Below are positions 13,847 to 25,503 of a DNA stretch of 64,000 nucleotides, one piece after another; the stretch's first letter is position 1; each line of letters opens with the position of its first letter. The DNA lies in assembly GCA_025667525.1 (NCBI GenBank), contig CM046875.1:117542340-117606339 (forward strand). Reading direction: 5' to 3'. This stretch comes from Glebionis coronaria. Its lineage: Eukaryota; Streptophyta; Magnoliopsida; Asterales; Asteraceae. A model generated the notes under the pieces. That model was not told where the DNA came from. It made no database searches and saw only the letters and a program-made list of their open reading frames with translations. The position numbers were made by a program, and so were the translations under genes.

Positions 13847-14403
13847 AACACCTTTTGTATTGTAATCGTTTGAGTCTAAAATAAAAACCAAAGCAATCTT
13901 GGAAGACTATCTCTACTAGAATAGTTGTTATGCTTATGTTGTTTATTTTTCATATTTGTTGCTTTAATATACATATTTTGTATATGAATATTATCCTTGT
14001 ATGCTCTTTCATATTTTTGTAATATGATTAGAATCTATGCTATTTCTTGTTTTGCTAATTCTTTATCACACATATTGTTGAGAGTTGATTGCGGTTAAAA
14101 TTTACAATTGATTTGGGTGATTCCAATAATTCTAAGTTTTTAACCTTTTGACATATTTTACTCTAACTATAATTGGTATGAATGTTTCTTTTCTATCTTA
14201 ATTCCACCAATTGTGAATTGAGCTTGTCAAAATACTCTCTTTGGACATACTTAGCAAATATCTAATTTGAGATTTCTTTTATTCCTCCATCTCAAGTTAC
14301 TTAGTAAGTAATGACTAATGCTTATACATTGGTGTTTCTTCTCTTTCTACTAACCTTTGTATGTAGCTTATCACCATAGCTCGATCACTTGGTGCCCCAA
14401 TCT
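13847..14403. other. Non-coding interval before the purine tracts
   Basis: AT-rich DNA with no recognisable gene. By position it is the 3' untranslated part of the LTR element. Confidence 0.45.
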
Positions 14404-14585
14404 AGGGGAGTAAGCACCAAGGGGGAGCTACTAGCAAAGTTGATGCTTCTCTCCTTCAAAGGCTTGTACTAACCTTTTTGCTCCGACAAAGGGGGAGAAA
14501 TAATAGTGATAAACTCGTTAATAACTAGAAAACTTTTGTTTTTACATAAATGAGTTTATAGTTTGTCGCAATAAAAAAGGGAGAT
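14404..14585 (+). promoter_or_regulatory. Series of polypurine tracts ahead of the LTR
   Basis: Four G-rich purine tracts lie in a row: AGGGGAG at 14404, AAGGGGGAG at 14419, AAAGGGGGAGAAA at 14488 and AAAAAAGGGAGA just before the LTR start TGTTAAT at 14586. The last is in the right place to prime plus-strand DNA synthesis. Multiple tracts of this kind are known upstream of the 3' LTR in plant Ty1/copia Sireviruses. Confidence 0.6.
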
Positions 14586-15073
14586 TGTTAATACAACCAA
14601 TGCCTAAAACAATATTTGTAATAACTAATCTTTCTTAGTTTTGATCACGAGAAAGTGTAAGAACATGTATCGTCAAAGATAACCAAAAGACGAATTATTT
14701 AACAAAAACTATTATCAAGGTAATAATCATTTAAGTCTTACACAAACATATCTTAATCAGGTTTAGTGATCATAGAAAGTGATTAACCTCAAAACTCACA
14801 TTTATACAGATGTGACAAAAGATTTTAATAAATTTTATTAAAAAAATGTTTTATTAAAATAGAAAATGAAAATTTGAATATGACATATTCCAAATGCCCT
14901 AAGAATATCCCTTGTGGGTATAAACTACCCCAGATGGCATTTTCTCACTACAGGACAAAAAGGAGCGGACTCTATGAGCCGTGGTTCCTTAAATAGGGGT
15001 GCGGTTCCTTAGTGATACGGAACCGCATGCCATTTAATGAACCGCACTCAGAGAGCCGTTGGACTTTGTCTCC

Positions 15074-15081
15074 TATAAATA
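15074..15081 (+). promoter_or_regulatory. TATA box of the LTR
   Basis: TATAAATA follows a cluster of GCGGTTCC/GGAACCGC inverted words (14983-15055), which may form the upstream control region. Confidence 0.55.
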
Positions 15082-15333
15082 GTGGATCATATTTTCATTT
15101 TCCAAAAACTTTTTTGGACAATTTCTCTACCTCTTATCTTCTTTCTATATCCCAATCATTAGTAAATGATCACTTAATTTGTTAAGTATGTTTACTTATG
15201 ATTATCCTCTTATCTCCTTCTTTACTTGTCCAAAGATAATATCACTTACACATTTGTGATGTGATTAAAGATGAAGCCTTGATGAAGATCATCCTACCTT
15301 AGATCTAGTCATGTTCATCATTTGTTCATTTGA

Positions 15334-15453
15334 GTCTTGTGTAAATCCAAGTCATTTGTGTTCACTTGAATTTGTCTTGTGTAAATCCAATGTATATGTG
15401 TATACTTGGATTAGTCTTGTGTTAATCTAAGTTATATGTGTATACTTGGATAT
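15334..15453 (+). repeat. 40-bp tandem repeat, 3 copies
   Basis: Units begin GTCTTGTGTAAATC at 15334, GTCTTGTGTAAATC at 15374 and GTCTTGTGTTAATC at 15414, each ending in a TACTTGGAT-like word. Confidence 0.9.
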
Positions 15454-15560
15454 GTGTTTTTGAGTTATAATAAGTTTTGTGTGTTCATTCTTAGTAAGCT
15501 ACAAAGTGATGTGCATATGTGCCTTGTAAGTTCTCACTAAACTTGAAAGTGAAGAGTTGT

Positions 15561-15765
15561 GAAGATTGGTTCTAGCTTTGAATTAGGACTCGACATCTAG
15601 CCTTGTGTCGGAAAAGAATATGGGCGACGAAGATTGGTTCTAGCTTTCGATTATAACTCGACATCTAGCCTTGTGTCAGACAATGGTGAAGTAGGCGACG
15701 TGTGTAGATTTGTCCTAGCTAAGATTAGGTCTCGACATTTAACTTAGTGTCGGAAAATAATGTGA
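15561..15765 (+). repeat. ~68-bp tandem repeat, 3 copies
   Basis: Copies at 15561 and 15629 share GAAGATTGGTTCTAGCTTT, the word ACTCGACATCTAGCC and a TTGTGTCRGA word. A more diverged third copy begins near 15701 (TAGATTTGTCCTAGCT). They lie in the transcribed part of the LTR. Confidence 0.85.
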
Positions 15766-16091
15766 GCGGCGTTGTAAGGTTTTCTCCGCTAAGAAGAGAG
15801 CTTGTGGATATAGTGAAAATCTCGAGTAAGGTGTACTCGAGGAGTGGTTTCTTACCTTAGGTTGCTTCTTACATTAGGTTGCTTCTTTCTTTACTCCTTA
15901 CTTATGTTTACATTGTTGCATTGCATTTCATTGTCACTAGATATTGTTAATGCATTAGAATTGAATCTAACAACTATGAAACTAGTTTTCTAGTAAAAGG
16001 TAATTTTGGGACAAACCTAATTGAAATGATTTTTAATAAGGACCTTAAACAAGAGAAACTATTCATCCCCCCCGCCCCTCTAGTTTCTACA

Positions 16092-18280
16092 ACCATATTA
16101 GTAATATGTTGAGTTGGTTACCTAGTGTGTAAAAGTTGGAGAATACGTTGGTAATATATGGACTTAACCAAAAAACGAAGATAAAAATAAATATTTTGAT
16201 AAATAATTAAAACAAATATTTCGCTACGGATAAACGTAATATATTAAGCAGACAACATTCAGCAACTCATCGACTTTTGATTGGTATTTAGAACAAAGAA
16301 AGCCATGGCTATTTCTTCTTTTGTACATCCATCCTCTGTCCTCGCTTGCCGACATAGCTAACCTTAATGGTACTAAACAAGCTAACGTCAACTAGTGATG
16401 GCAAAACTATCTGCAAGTAATTAAGCTAAAAGTATCATTTTCCTACAATAATGGCAGATATATATATACACACAATGTTAAAGAGTGAATACTCAACTAT
16501 CTTTATAAACTTCCAGTACAAGGTGTCCGATAAAATGAGTGAAAAAAGAGCAAGTAAATTCTATAACCATATCTCTAGTCAGACTCGGTATCTCGTTATC
16601 AAGGACTCTTCAAGCTAGAAGTACATAAAAAGCAACAGCTTAAATAAGCTCGACAAGGAACAGAATTAAAATATATTGAACTCTTGGGCAAGTGTATTAT
16701 TTATAGAATCCTAGCACCAAACCTTTGCCATTGGCTATCTCAAAAACAAGAGTAATTACCAGAAGCTGGAGGACAGCTACAAGTTGCTTTTGGATTGCCA
16801 TATCAGTTAGCTCGCAAATACAAAAAGAAGAAAAGATGATTTGGAAACTTAGGGGAGTTTCCAATTTATAGTTACGAAGATGAGAAAGTCTCCTTTGAAT
16901 GCTTCCATCAGTGAGCTGTTTTAAAGTAGATTTATCAACATATTGTTATTGCAAACTTTTTTGTTTTACTCATATTCATATTGTGTTGACTTATAATCCT
17001 TTCATTCAGCGTTGTAAAGTCTGCACGACTCTGAACTTTTCTAGCTCCTAAAGCCTTCTATATTTACTACTGTATTATTACAGGAATCTTGTTACATAAA
17101 CAAAAAATATAAAGTATCTTAGTAGTATTCTTTTGTTAAGCAAAAATGTTGTCTAAACTTTAAACTGATTGTCGACGCTAGACATAAACACCAGCACCGT
17201 AATAACAATTCTAAACACGGAGACAACAACCAAGTTAACATATCTGATCATTTTTTGTTTGTTCTTGGAAATATCTTAAAAGTGGTATTTAAGTGGATTA
17301 GGAACACGAGCCTATGACGCAATTTGAAAAGCAAGTTTTCAAGGTCTTTAAGCATCAAAAGGATAAACTAAGATGTTCTCACATTAAGATTCTAATCCCT
17401 TCACTTATATTAGTACCCCGTTTAGTATATTCACAAATGTGTATGAGCAAATATCAGAGATATGATGCGATTGGTTCCTGGTCCTGGTCAGAGACCACTG
17501 TGTTCGCGCCGGCGATCCAACAAAAAAGAATAACACCCACATTCAGGTTGCATAACACTCACATTGAAATTGTGGAGTTAGAATTTAGCAAATGATTATA
17601 CAATCCTACAACAGAATCTAAAAAGGTCATCAAACCACTAACGAGAGAGCCTAACTTCACCACTAACCTGCACGTTACGTATCAACTAGCCATTTTGGCA
17701 CCTTTCATTTCCCTAATTTCGTGTATAAGCTTATCGAAGTATTGGTATGAAATATACTCAAACGACCCAAGCTTATCAAATTCCGCGTAATGACTTGCAT
17801 CTATCCTAACAACTAACATATATCCTAACTGAATCAACAACAAATATCATCATTTTTTATACCATTAGCATCTATCCTAATAGCTAACATCTATCCTAAC
17901 AGCAAACATTTATCCTAACTGAATCAAATTAGGTCAAAATTAAAAATAATCAAATTAGGGCAAAATTAGATTTGATTTTAACCTTTAGAGGTAATCGATG
18001 GCGGGCGACGTTGGAGAGGACGGCGGCGATCGACAACAGCAGAGATCGATGACGGGCGGTGGCGATTGAAGACGGGCGGTTCATGATGGCGGACGGTTGG
18101 AGACGACGGAGTAGTATGTGTGAAATGGAACGATGTATATTTTATACCAACAGTTTAATACAATAGTTTTCATTATTTAATAAGTTGTATTTTATAATAA
18201 TATTTTAATAATAGTTTTCATTAAATTAACAATGTATATTTTATAACGAGGTCTAGAGCCCACGCGTTGCGACGAATTAT
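16092..18280. other. Non-coding stretch; short transit-peptide-like ORF at 16305 and a GC-rich patch near 18000
   Basis: No complete gene is seen. An ATG at 16305 opens 18 codons (MAISSFVHPSSVLACRHS) that look like the start of a plastid-targeted protein, closed by TAA at 16359-16361. This may be a captured or decayed exon. The patch 17995-18115 is GC-rich (GGCGGGCGACG-like words), unlike its AT-rich surroundings, with no frame I can assign. Confidence 0.35.
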
Positions 18281-18284
18281 GCAA

Positions 18285-18795
18285 GACTAATGATGCAATA
18301 GACCGATAATGCATACGGTTGTTTTCTTCAATGGTTGCTTTGGAAGAAAGAAATAACCTCAAAGACTATATACATAAGAATTTTTAAAAAATATGGTATA
18401 TATTAACTTTTGACATTTTTTTATAAAATCCTACTTATGTATGTCAAAAGTATTGCAGTATTGGGATTGTTTTGTTCGCAACTCAAAAACGTTTTTAGCG
18501 ATATATTTTTTAATGAATCGTTAGTTTTCTGTCACAAATTTGATAAATAAAGTTTGTTATAGTAAAAAGATGCAGATGTGAGCTGCAATGGACTGATAAT
18601 ACAAAGGAATGTTCGCGTCAATGACTGATCTTGCAAGGAACAAAAAACATAAAAGACTATTTCAATAAGAATTTTTAAAATATCTATTAAGTTTTACTGT
18701 AACATTTTTTTATAAAAGCATATTTATATCAAAGGTATTGCAATATTTTGCTTATTTGATTCGTAATTTGACGATTTTTTCATGGTATTTTTTCC
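18285..18795. repeat. Two diverged copies of a ~230-bp segment
   Basis: 18285-18525 and 18575-18795 share, in order, a GAYYGATAATRCA word, AAAGACTAT, AATAAGAATTTTTAAAA, ACATTTTTTTATAAAA, AAAGTATTGCARTATT and TTCGYAA. This is a direct duplication that has since diverged. Confidence 0.6.
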
Positions 18796-19056
18796 CTTAG
18801 TGAATTTATAACTTTTCATATTTACTAAGTAAATTATATAATAAGAATTGTAAATGGTTCAAATTTGAGGTTAGTTTTTGTAATATCTTATATGGTACAA
18901 AGGTGCGATACGCAAATTTATTTTTAAATTAACATATTGCTTCAAATTTGGGCTGGTTCCAAAACGACATAACCCATGTTCAAAACGACATGATACAAAC
19001 CAAAACGACGTCGCATCCTGCAAGATTTAATATATATATTAATGTATATTTATAGA

Positions 19057-19758
19057 GTAAAGTTATTTTAAATACCATATTAATCTTGGATACCAATGGA
19101 CTCATCTCCACCATCCATTTCCATCTCATCTAATGGATAAGGTTAAAAGTATTTTATTATTTCACTTATTCTTATAATTTAAATATCTCTTAAACCGTTA
19201 AGCGTTAAACGAAAAAAAATATACCATCGCGACGAGCATTTAATAAGCTTTCTACAGATATGCATTATGATATACTTTTGAAGAAAAAAAAAATTCGTCT
19301 TTTTTTTCCTTTTTTAAAATTTGCGTAAAATATCATATATGATAATAGTGTTTTATCATATATGATATCACTCTTAGGTAACAAATTATTACTGAATCAT
19401 ATATAATATTGGTTTATATCATATATGATAAGTTGTATCTTGTATGATACTATTGTTACTATCATATATGATATTTAGTATCATATATGATAATTTTCGT
19501 CAATAAAAAAAAACGTGAAAAAAACGAAAAAAAAAAAATTTTCGAAAGTATATCATATAGCATATCTGTAGAAAGATAATTAAATGCCCGTCGTAACGGT
19601 GTATTTTTTTTCGTCTAACGATTAACGGTTTAAAAGATATTAATGTTTGAAGAAAAAGGTGGAAAATGAGTTTTTTGTTTAATCTTATCCATTGGATTAA
19701 GATTGAGATGGAGGATGGAGATTGGTCCCTTGGTATCCAAAATAAAGTTTCGTATCCA
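19057..19758. mobile_element. Foldback element 1, core of ATCATATATGAT palindromes
   Basis: The left arm (about 19057-19300) and right arm (about 19530-19758) are inverted copies. Left TTGGATACCAATGGAC pairs with right (reverse complement) TTGGATACCAAGGGAC, and further inward both have CTACAGATATGC. The arms are ~230 bp. The core (19325-19495) holds about seven copies of a 12-bp palindrome, five of them exact ATCATATATGAT. No protein is encoded. The target duplication could not be fixed. The arms match those of the element at 30575-33075. Confidence 0.8.
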
Positions 19759-19863
19759 AATGAACTTAAATCATATTTATAAGTTAAAAAAAGTGATTAT
19801 AAAAACGTATTTTCTTTTTGTTTTTGGTCATAGTTCTGTTTGGGTTGAATTCTGCAATTTAGA

Positions 19864-19882
19864 TACTATGCGTGATTTTATT
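19864..19882. repeat. 19-bp target-site duplication of the SINE, left copy
   Basis: TACTATGCGTGATTTTATT here is repeated exactly at 20108-20126. Confidence 0.92.
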
Positions 19883-20107
19883 TTATTTTTTTATTTCTTT
19901 TTTAACGGCGAGTTAGTAGTTAGTGATTCGAGCTTGCAGTGACATCCAATTGGGCAGTATGCAAGGCTCGAACCTTCTCCTTAGCGATAAACCCCACTTC
20001 TGCTTCTATTAAATTCAGGCCCCTGAAGGTCCTTGATGAGACTCGACCTCTCCAAGAATACCTCCCCAAGGTTTTTCCTTGGTGGCCAACTGAGCTAGCC
20101 AGTTGGT
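19883..20107 (-). mobile_element. tRNA-derived SINE
   Basis: Read on the minus strand from 20107, the element starts about ten bases before a tRNA A-box (TAGCTCAGTTGG, complement of 20086-20097). B-box-like words follow: GGTCGAGTC (20040-20048) and GGTTCGAGCC (19965-19974). It ends in an A-rich tail (complement of about 19883-19903). It is flanked by an exact 19-bp direct repeat, the signature of L1-assisted retroposition. Length is ~225 bp and there is no coding capacity. The perfect target duplication implies a fairly young insertion. Confidence 0.85.
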
Positions 20108-20126
20108 TACTATGCGTGATTTTATT
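20108..20126. repeat. 19-bp target-site duplication of the SINE, right copy
   Basis: Exact copy of 19864-19882. Confidence 0.92.
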
Positions 20127-20459
20127 ACGGATTATCTGACATAAAAATTTTAAATAACATAAATTATTACGCTTATTTTACATATGAAAATCTTACAAAT
20201 AAGAAAACTTACAAACTTTTAAGGACCAAACTTGCAAATAAATTAAGATTTCAAAATACCAAAAATAATTTTAAAGATAGACATTTTGCTGTGTAATTCA
20301 AATTTACAAACCTAGTTGTGAAAAACTTAATAATAAAATATTTTATGTAAACAATTAATTTTAAATAGGTTGAGCTTTATATCAAAACAAGATAAACAAA
20401 TAAGTTTAATAATTTACTTTACATATTAAATAGGCTTAGCAGTACTTTATTTTATCACG

Positions 20460-20803
20460 TTATTAATTTTTTGTCGGAAATTCGTCGCTAAAAGGTTTAG
20501 TTTCTGACAGATTACCGACTTAAAACTTATATAAAGCTAATATTTAACACTTTCCGACAGAATAGCGACAAATAAACAAAATGGTCGTTAGACCCTCGGT
20601 AATTAGACGCAATATAAGTTATTTACCGACGGATTTCCGTCGATATTTTTATCCCTCGGAATTCTGTCGGGAATATGTCAGAAAATCGTTGCAAAAAAAT
20701 GATCACAATATCAGTTACTAGTTTGTCGGAAATTCGTCACTAATTTCCGACGGAAATATGTCTGTCGGAACATCCGTCGCTGTTGCTCTGTTTTCTAGTA
20801 GTG
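20460..20803 (-). mobile_element. End of a CACTA (En/Spm-like) DNA transposon
   Basis: The right edge reads CTAGTAGTG, i.e. CACTACTAG on the minus strand, the typical start of plant CACTA elements. The ~340 bp inside it are packed with sub-terminal words TTTCCGACGG, GTCGGAAATTCGTCGC and their reverse complements, which is where the family's transposase binds. No opposite end or transposase was found, so this is a truncated element or a deletion derivative. The left limit is the last sub-terminal word. Confidence 0.7.
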
Positions 20804-20819
20804 ATATGCAAAGAGAGAT

Positions 20820-21260
20820 TCTAGACTTATAACGGCGAAAAGCGCGTCTGACTAGTGGAGACAACGATTCTGGTAGCATTCTCTTTGGAATTTGATTACG
20901 AATATACGGCTGATGACGACGTCGTCTACTCTTAGTGGTTTGAGATTTATAAGCAAAACATTAAGTCAACTTTGTTTTCCGAAACCGAAATTTGTTACGG
21001 CGCGTCTTTAGGGTCATAGCAGTGATTCTGGTATCGCTTATAACGGCGAGTGGAGGCGTGTTTGGTCAGCGGATGTGGCGATTCTAGTAGCGTTTTTTTA
21101 CATTTAATTACCAACCAGATGGCGCTAACGACGTCGATTAACTCCTTACAGCGTATAAGTTATGATCAAAACAGCGTTTTCTTTTGAATCTAATTACGAA
21201 ATAGATGGCGCTAATGACGTCGACTAACTCCAAACGGCTTATACGTTATGACCAAAACAG
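20820..21260 (+). repeat. Degenerate tandem repeat with GACGTCG words
   Basis: Blocks with a TAATTACRAA or GATTACGAA word, GATGGCGCTAA, (AC)GACGTCGAYTAACTC and GTTATGAYCAAAACAG recur. The last two (about 21105-21180 and 21190-21260) are clear. Earlier copies near 20890-20970 and 20995-21080 are more diverged. The unit is about 80-100 bp. Confidence 0.65.
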
Positions 21261-21602
21261 TGGCAGACTTGGTTTTAAGATTTCATTTAATATACTCAAG
21301 AAAGAATCTAATGCTAGTGTTCCATTAATCCATTATGATTCCTTTGGGCTGATGAGCTAATAGGCCTAGTATGTTGTCTTCTTGTTTAGCCCGCTGGATT
21401 TGTACTTAGTCTTACATTTCATGCAACGCTATAGAGCTATTTTATGTTGATAGTCTCCATGCATCAAGGTTATTCGAGACCAGCAGGCGCCAGGCAGCAT
21501 CTAATCAAATCAACATGGATAAATCAACTCAAGCCGATGTGTATCTATCTGTTTCCGCTTAAAAACTATTGACAAATCACGGTTGCACTCCAGCAGGATG
21601 GA

Positions 21603-21704
21603 CCTATACGGGAGCCGAGTGTGACACTTGGCACACTCGATTTACGAAATGAACCTATACGGGAGCCGAGTGTGACACTTGCCGCACTCGATTTTAAGTC
21701 GAAA
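21603..21704 (+). repeat. 51-bp tandem duplication
   Basis: CCTATACGGGAGCCGAGTGT starts at 21603 and again at 21654; the units differ at a few bases. Confidence 0.9.
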
Positions 21705-22289
21705 TGTATAATTTTATGAAAAGTGTGGTTTTTTTGTTTGTGCAACCAATATTATATTTGTGTTATTTCTTTTCTTTACGGTGCAAGTGTGCAACCACAT
21801 TCTAAAAAGTTCTTAATGGGGCAAATTTGAGTACTTATAACATAAGAATAACTGTGCAAGATCCTCACGAAAACTTTTGTGCAGCACTCTTATAAAATTC
21901 CCGGGTCCGTCCCTGTAGTCCAGTTAATTGAACCGAAGTATTTAAATACAAAATGTACATATGTTAATGCATACCAATTTGTGGATATATTAATGTATAC
22001 TAATTTGCAAAGTACTTTAGAGAATTTCAATAATCCTTTGCACCTAAAATCAGTTGATGATTGTATTAGAAAGCTGGCTAATCGAAATTTTCACATGTTA
22101 CGAGGTAAATCAAAATGAGGTTTGGTCTAGCTACGTTCTTAGATATTTGAGATTAACTACGTCAACTTGACGTCTGGTTTACTAGCTTGTTCTAAATTGA
22201 CCAGTTATATATCTAAGTTATGTTCAGATAAAACTGGCTAGATCATGCGGTAAACATGTAGATAAGAATAAGCTGTTTCCATCGTAAAG

Positions 22290-22389
22290 ATATAAAAAAC
22301 AAACATATATAATCTGCCAGTGTGAACTTTTATAACAGCATATAAAAAACAAACATATATAATCTGCCAGTGTGAACTTTTATAACAGC
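22290..22389 (+). repeat. 50-bp tandem duplication, exact
   Basis: Two identical 50-bp units starting ATATAAAAAACAAAC lie side by side (22290-22339 and 22340-22389), implying a recent slippage or unequal exchange. Confidence 0.95.
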
Positions 22390-23100
22390 TTAACAATCTA
22401 TGAAGTAAAACAAGTACGATAACAAAGACTACTTAAAGCCCTAATACTTTTAAGTAACAAACATAATAAGACTTGAGCAAAACACCAGGTAGTCAAAGAC
22501 AGGAGACACTAGACACGTACATATAGCTCAAACCAGTGCACCAAAATGTAACTAAACATGCGACTTTTGGTCGACTAATCCACAAGGCTTGAGTGAGCCC
22601 AGGCAACCGCTACAACCCATACATACTCAAGCAGTCGAACCATTTAAAACCATTTCATGATGATATATAGTAGTATTACAATATCATGATTGTGCTGTCT
22701 AATAGATAAACTTGTATATAGTGTGGACTGTGGTATTAGTCCTAATCAGCCATAGTATTAAAATAACAATGTCAAATGCCCTTGATAATTAAGAAAGTAA
22801 AAAGATATAATCCACTTTGAGTATATTAAAGGTGAAATACAAAAAGGATGTTAAATCATTACTCCTAGTTTTATAAATATGTGATTTTGATTAATAAGAA
22901 AATAAATTGTATAGGTTAAGTTGGTTTGGAAACAACAGTTAGTTAAGGAAAAAATTACTGTATCTAACATTATTAGAGCAAACATAATTCTTTTCGTTTT
23001 TGATATATTATTACAAGAATGTAAGCTTATTACCTATAGATTTTACAGATTAAAAACCAGAAAACATGATTCAAAGGCACACAAGAGTTGTGTATTTCAA
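22390..23100. other. Region downstream of the chitinase gene
   Basis: AT-rich with no gene recognised. It would contain the 3' UTR and polyadenylation signals of the minus-strand chitinase, which I could not place with confidence. Confidence 0.5.
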
Positions 23101-24153
<1,053 letters not shown>

Positions 24154-24247
24154 TCACCATGCCACTAGAAAATCTCATTTAATTGGTCTATTGGAACGAG
24201 TCCAAATTAGTTTCCGTTTCTAACATTCGAACACTGATTATTCATAA

Positions 24248-24957
24248 TCTATACTACTTTATAAAACATTTACATCCTTTCTAAATAAAGAAGTCTTAAA
24301 ATTTTAAGCCTCAAACATTTCCTATTAAAGAAATTTTTAAAATCTGAAATTTATATAGTATAAATAAAAATTATTGCATACATAAATATCTTTCAATTTT
24401 GTAACATTCTACCAGCAAAAACAACAACATTAATACACACATTTAAGATTTTAAAGAAGATTTAATGGTCATTTTTAAAACGTGTCTAACCCATCTAAAA
24501 TGTAACAGTTAAGCATTTTGTAACAACTTAATCATAATAGCCTATTTATAAAGCCCATTTAATAACGTCTCCTCAAACCATATATAAGCTTAACCCGTAA
24601 GAAAATGTCATTCGCTCATTTCTTCTCTCTATGTTTTTCTTTTTTTTCTCTCCAAAAAACACACACGAACCCTTCTTTGCTGCCACTGAAACTGCCGACA
24701 CCATAACCAACCATTCTGTTGGTTATTAGGGTGGACTGGGTAGTTTTAGTAGGTGGTTTTGTTGTTGGTTCGTTAAGTATGTGCTTTCCTTTTCGCTCGG
24801 ATCCCGTTGAGCGTTAAGACATTTGGTAATGTTTTCGGTTGTTTTGTTTGGTTTATTAACAGGCGTGAAGGTATTACCGTGTAAGCGTTATCAGTTTGTT
24901 CGTCCCGAAATATAGTTATTGGGTACCCGCCGCCGCATTGCGCGGGTACCCTGCTAT
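24248..24957 (+). mobile_element. Helitron-like non-autonomous element (candidate)
   Basis: It begins after an A with TCTATACTACTTTATAAAA, like plant Helitron 5' ends. Near the right end is a 10-bp perfect hairpin (GGGTACCCGC at 24921-24930 with GCGGGTACCC at 24942-24951), followed by TGCTAT. Helitrons end in CTRR after a hairpin; CTAT departs from this at the last base. It has no coding capacity and lies about 230 bp upstream of the chitinase ATG. Confidence 0.5.
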
Positions 24958-25085
24958 GTGATATAATAGATGGTTAAGACTTTTAAGTTTCGTTAAAGAG
25001 TCCATCACTCTCAAGCCTTCAACGTTAGCATATGTATTCACCCTTGGCTCGAAATATTGGGAGTTGGGACTACGTCGATCCTAAC

Positions 25086-25090
25086 ACATC
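25086..25090. repeat. ACATC target-site duplication of the CRM element, left
   Basis: Repeated exactly at 30178-30182. Confidence 0.9.
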
Positions 25091-25473
25091 TGATACGGAT
25101 CCAACCCTACCGGATGAAGACTCGCCGGGCTTGCAACAAACAGGCGTCCAAAGTGGCTAGGACCGGCCCAACTTTTGTGACCCACTCCAGCCAAAATAAG
25201 AGATAGTTTATTTCCATCCGTATCTTTTATATTTTGTTGAGATTGCGTTTTATTTGTTTCCTTTTTGTCGTTGGTTTGTTTCTTATTTAAAGACATTGTA
25301 ATCTCTTTGGTTGGAGAGAAAAATAATAACAGATATCATTGAAGAATACTTTTCACGTTATTATCCGGTTGGCCGGAATTAACAATCCGTCGAAGACGAC
25401 TTGGTTGGCCAAGCGTCATCGCCGCTAGGGTTTTGCCTAGGTATTTTGCTTCCGCTTATACGAATCCGTATCA
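25091..25473 (+). repeat. 5' LTR of the CRM element
   Basis: TGATACGGATCC...GAATCCGTATCA. Its first ~70 bp duplicate the last codons of pol, which are only in frame at the 3' copy. A TATTTAAAG word near 25286 is a possible TATA box. Confidence 0.95.
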
Positions 25474-25475
25474 AG

Positions 25476-25487
25476 TGGTATCAGCGA
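25476..25487 (+). promoter_or_regulatory. Primer-binding site (tRNA-iMet type)
   Basis: TGGTATCAGCGAGC two bases after the LTR matches the complement of initiator-Met tRNA (TGGTATCAGAGC) apart from small differences. Confidence 0.75.
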
Positions 25488-25503
25488 GCTCAGGTATCTC
25501 GAG

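Larger units (their letters stand above)
14586..16091 (+). mobile_element. Probable LTR (Ty1/copia-like), ~1.5 kb
   Basis: It starts TGTTAATACAACC directly after a polypurine tract and ends near TTTCTACA at 16091, after the C-rich run at 16070-16078. It has a TATA box (TATAAATA, 15074-15081) and two sets of tandem repeats downstream of it. The matching 5' LTR was not found in the window, so the right end and target duplication are unproven. The boundary could lie a few bases further right. Confidence 0.6.

Noticed and set aside
14946..15084. A ~139-bp mini CACTA element (CACTA...TAGTG)
   Set aside because: Beyond the five end bases the termini do not pair well, flanks show no 3-bp duplication, and the TAGTG overlaps the TATA box of the LTR.
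17314..17595. 93-codon plus-strand frame
   Set aside because: No recognisable motif, and no promoter or splice context; openness can be chance at this length.
18240..18290. Helitron 3' end (GAGCCCACGCGTTGCGACG)
   Set aside because: The word resembles Helitron ends, but no perfect hairpin, CTRR end or matching 5' TC end was found.
20030..20107. A tRNA gene on the minus strand
   Set aside because: A-box and B-box words are present, but no cloverleaf closes, and the A-rich tail and target duplication show a SINE.
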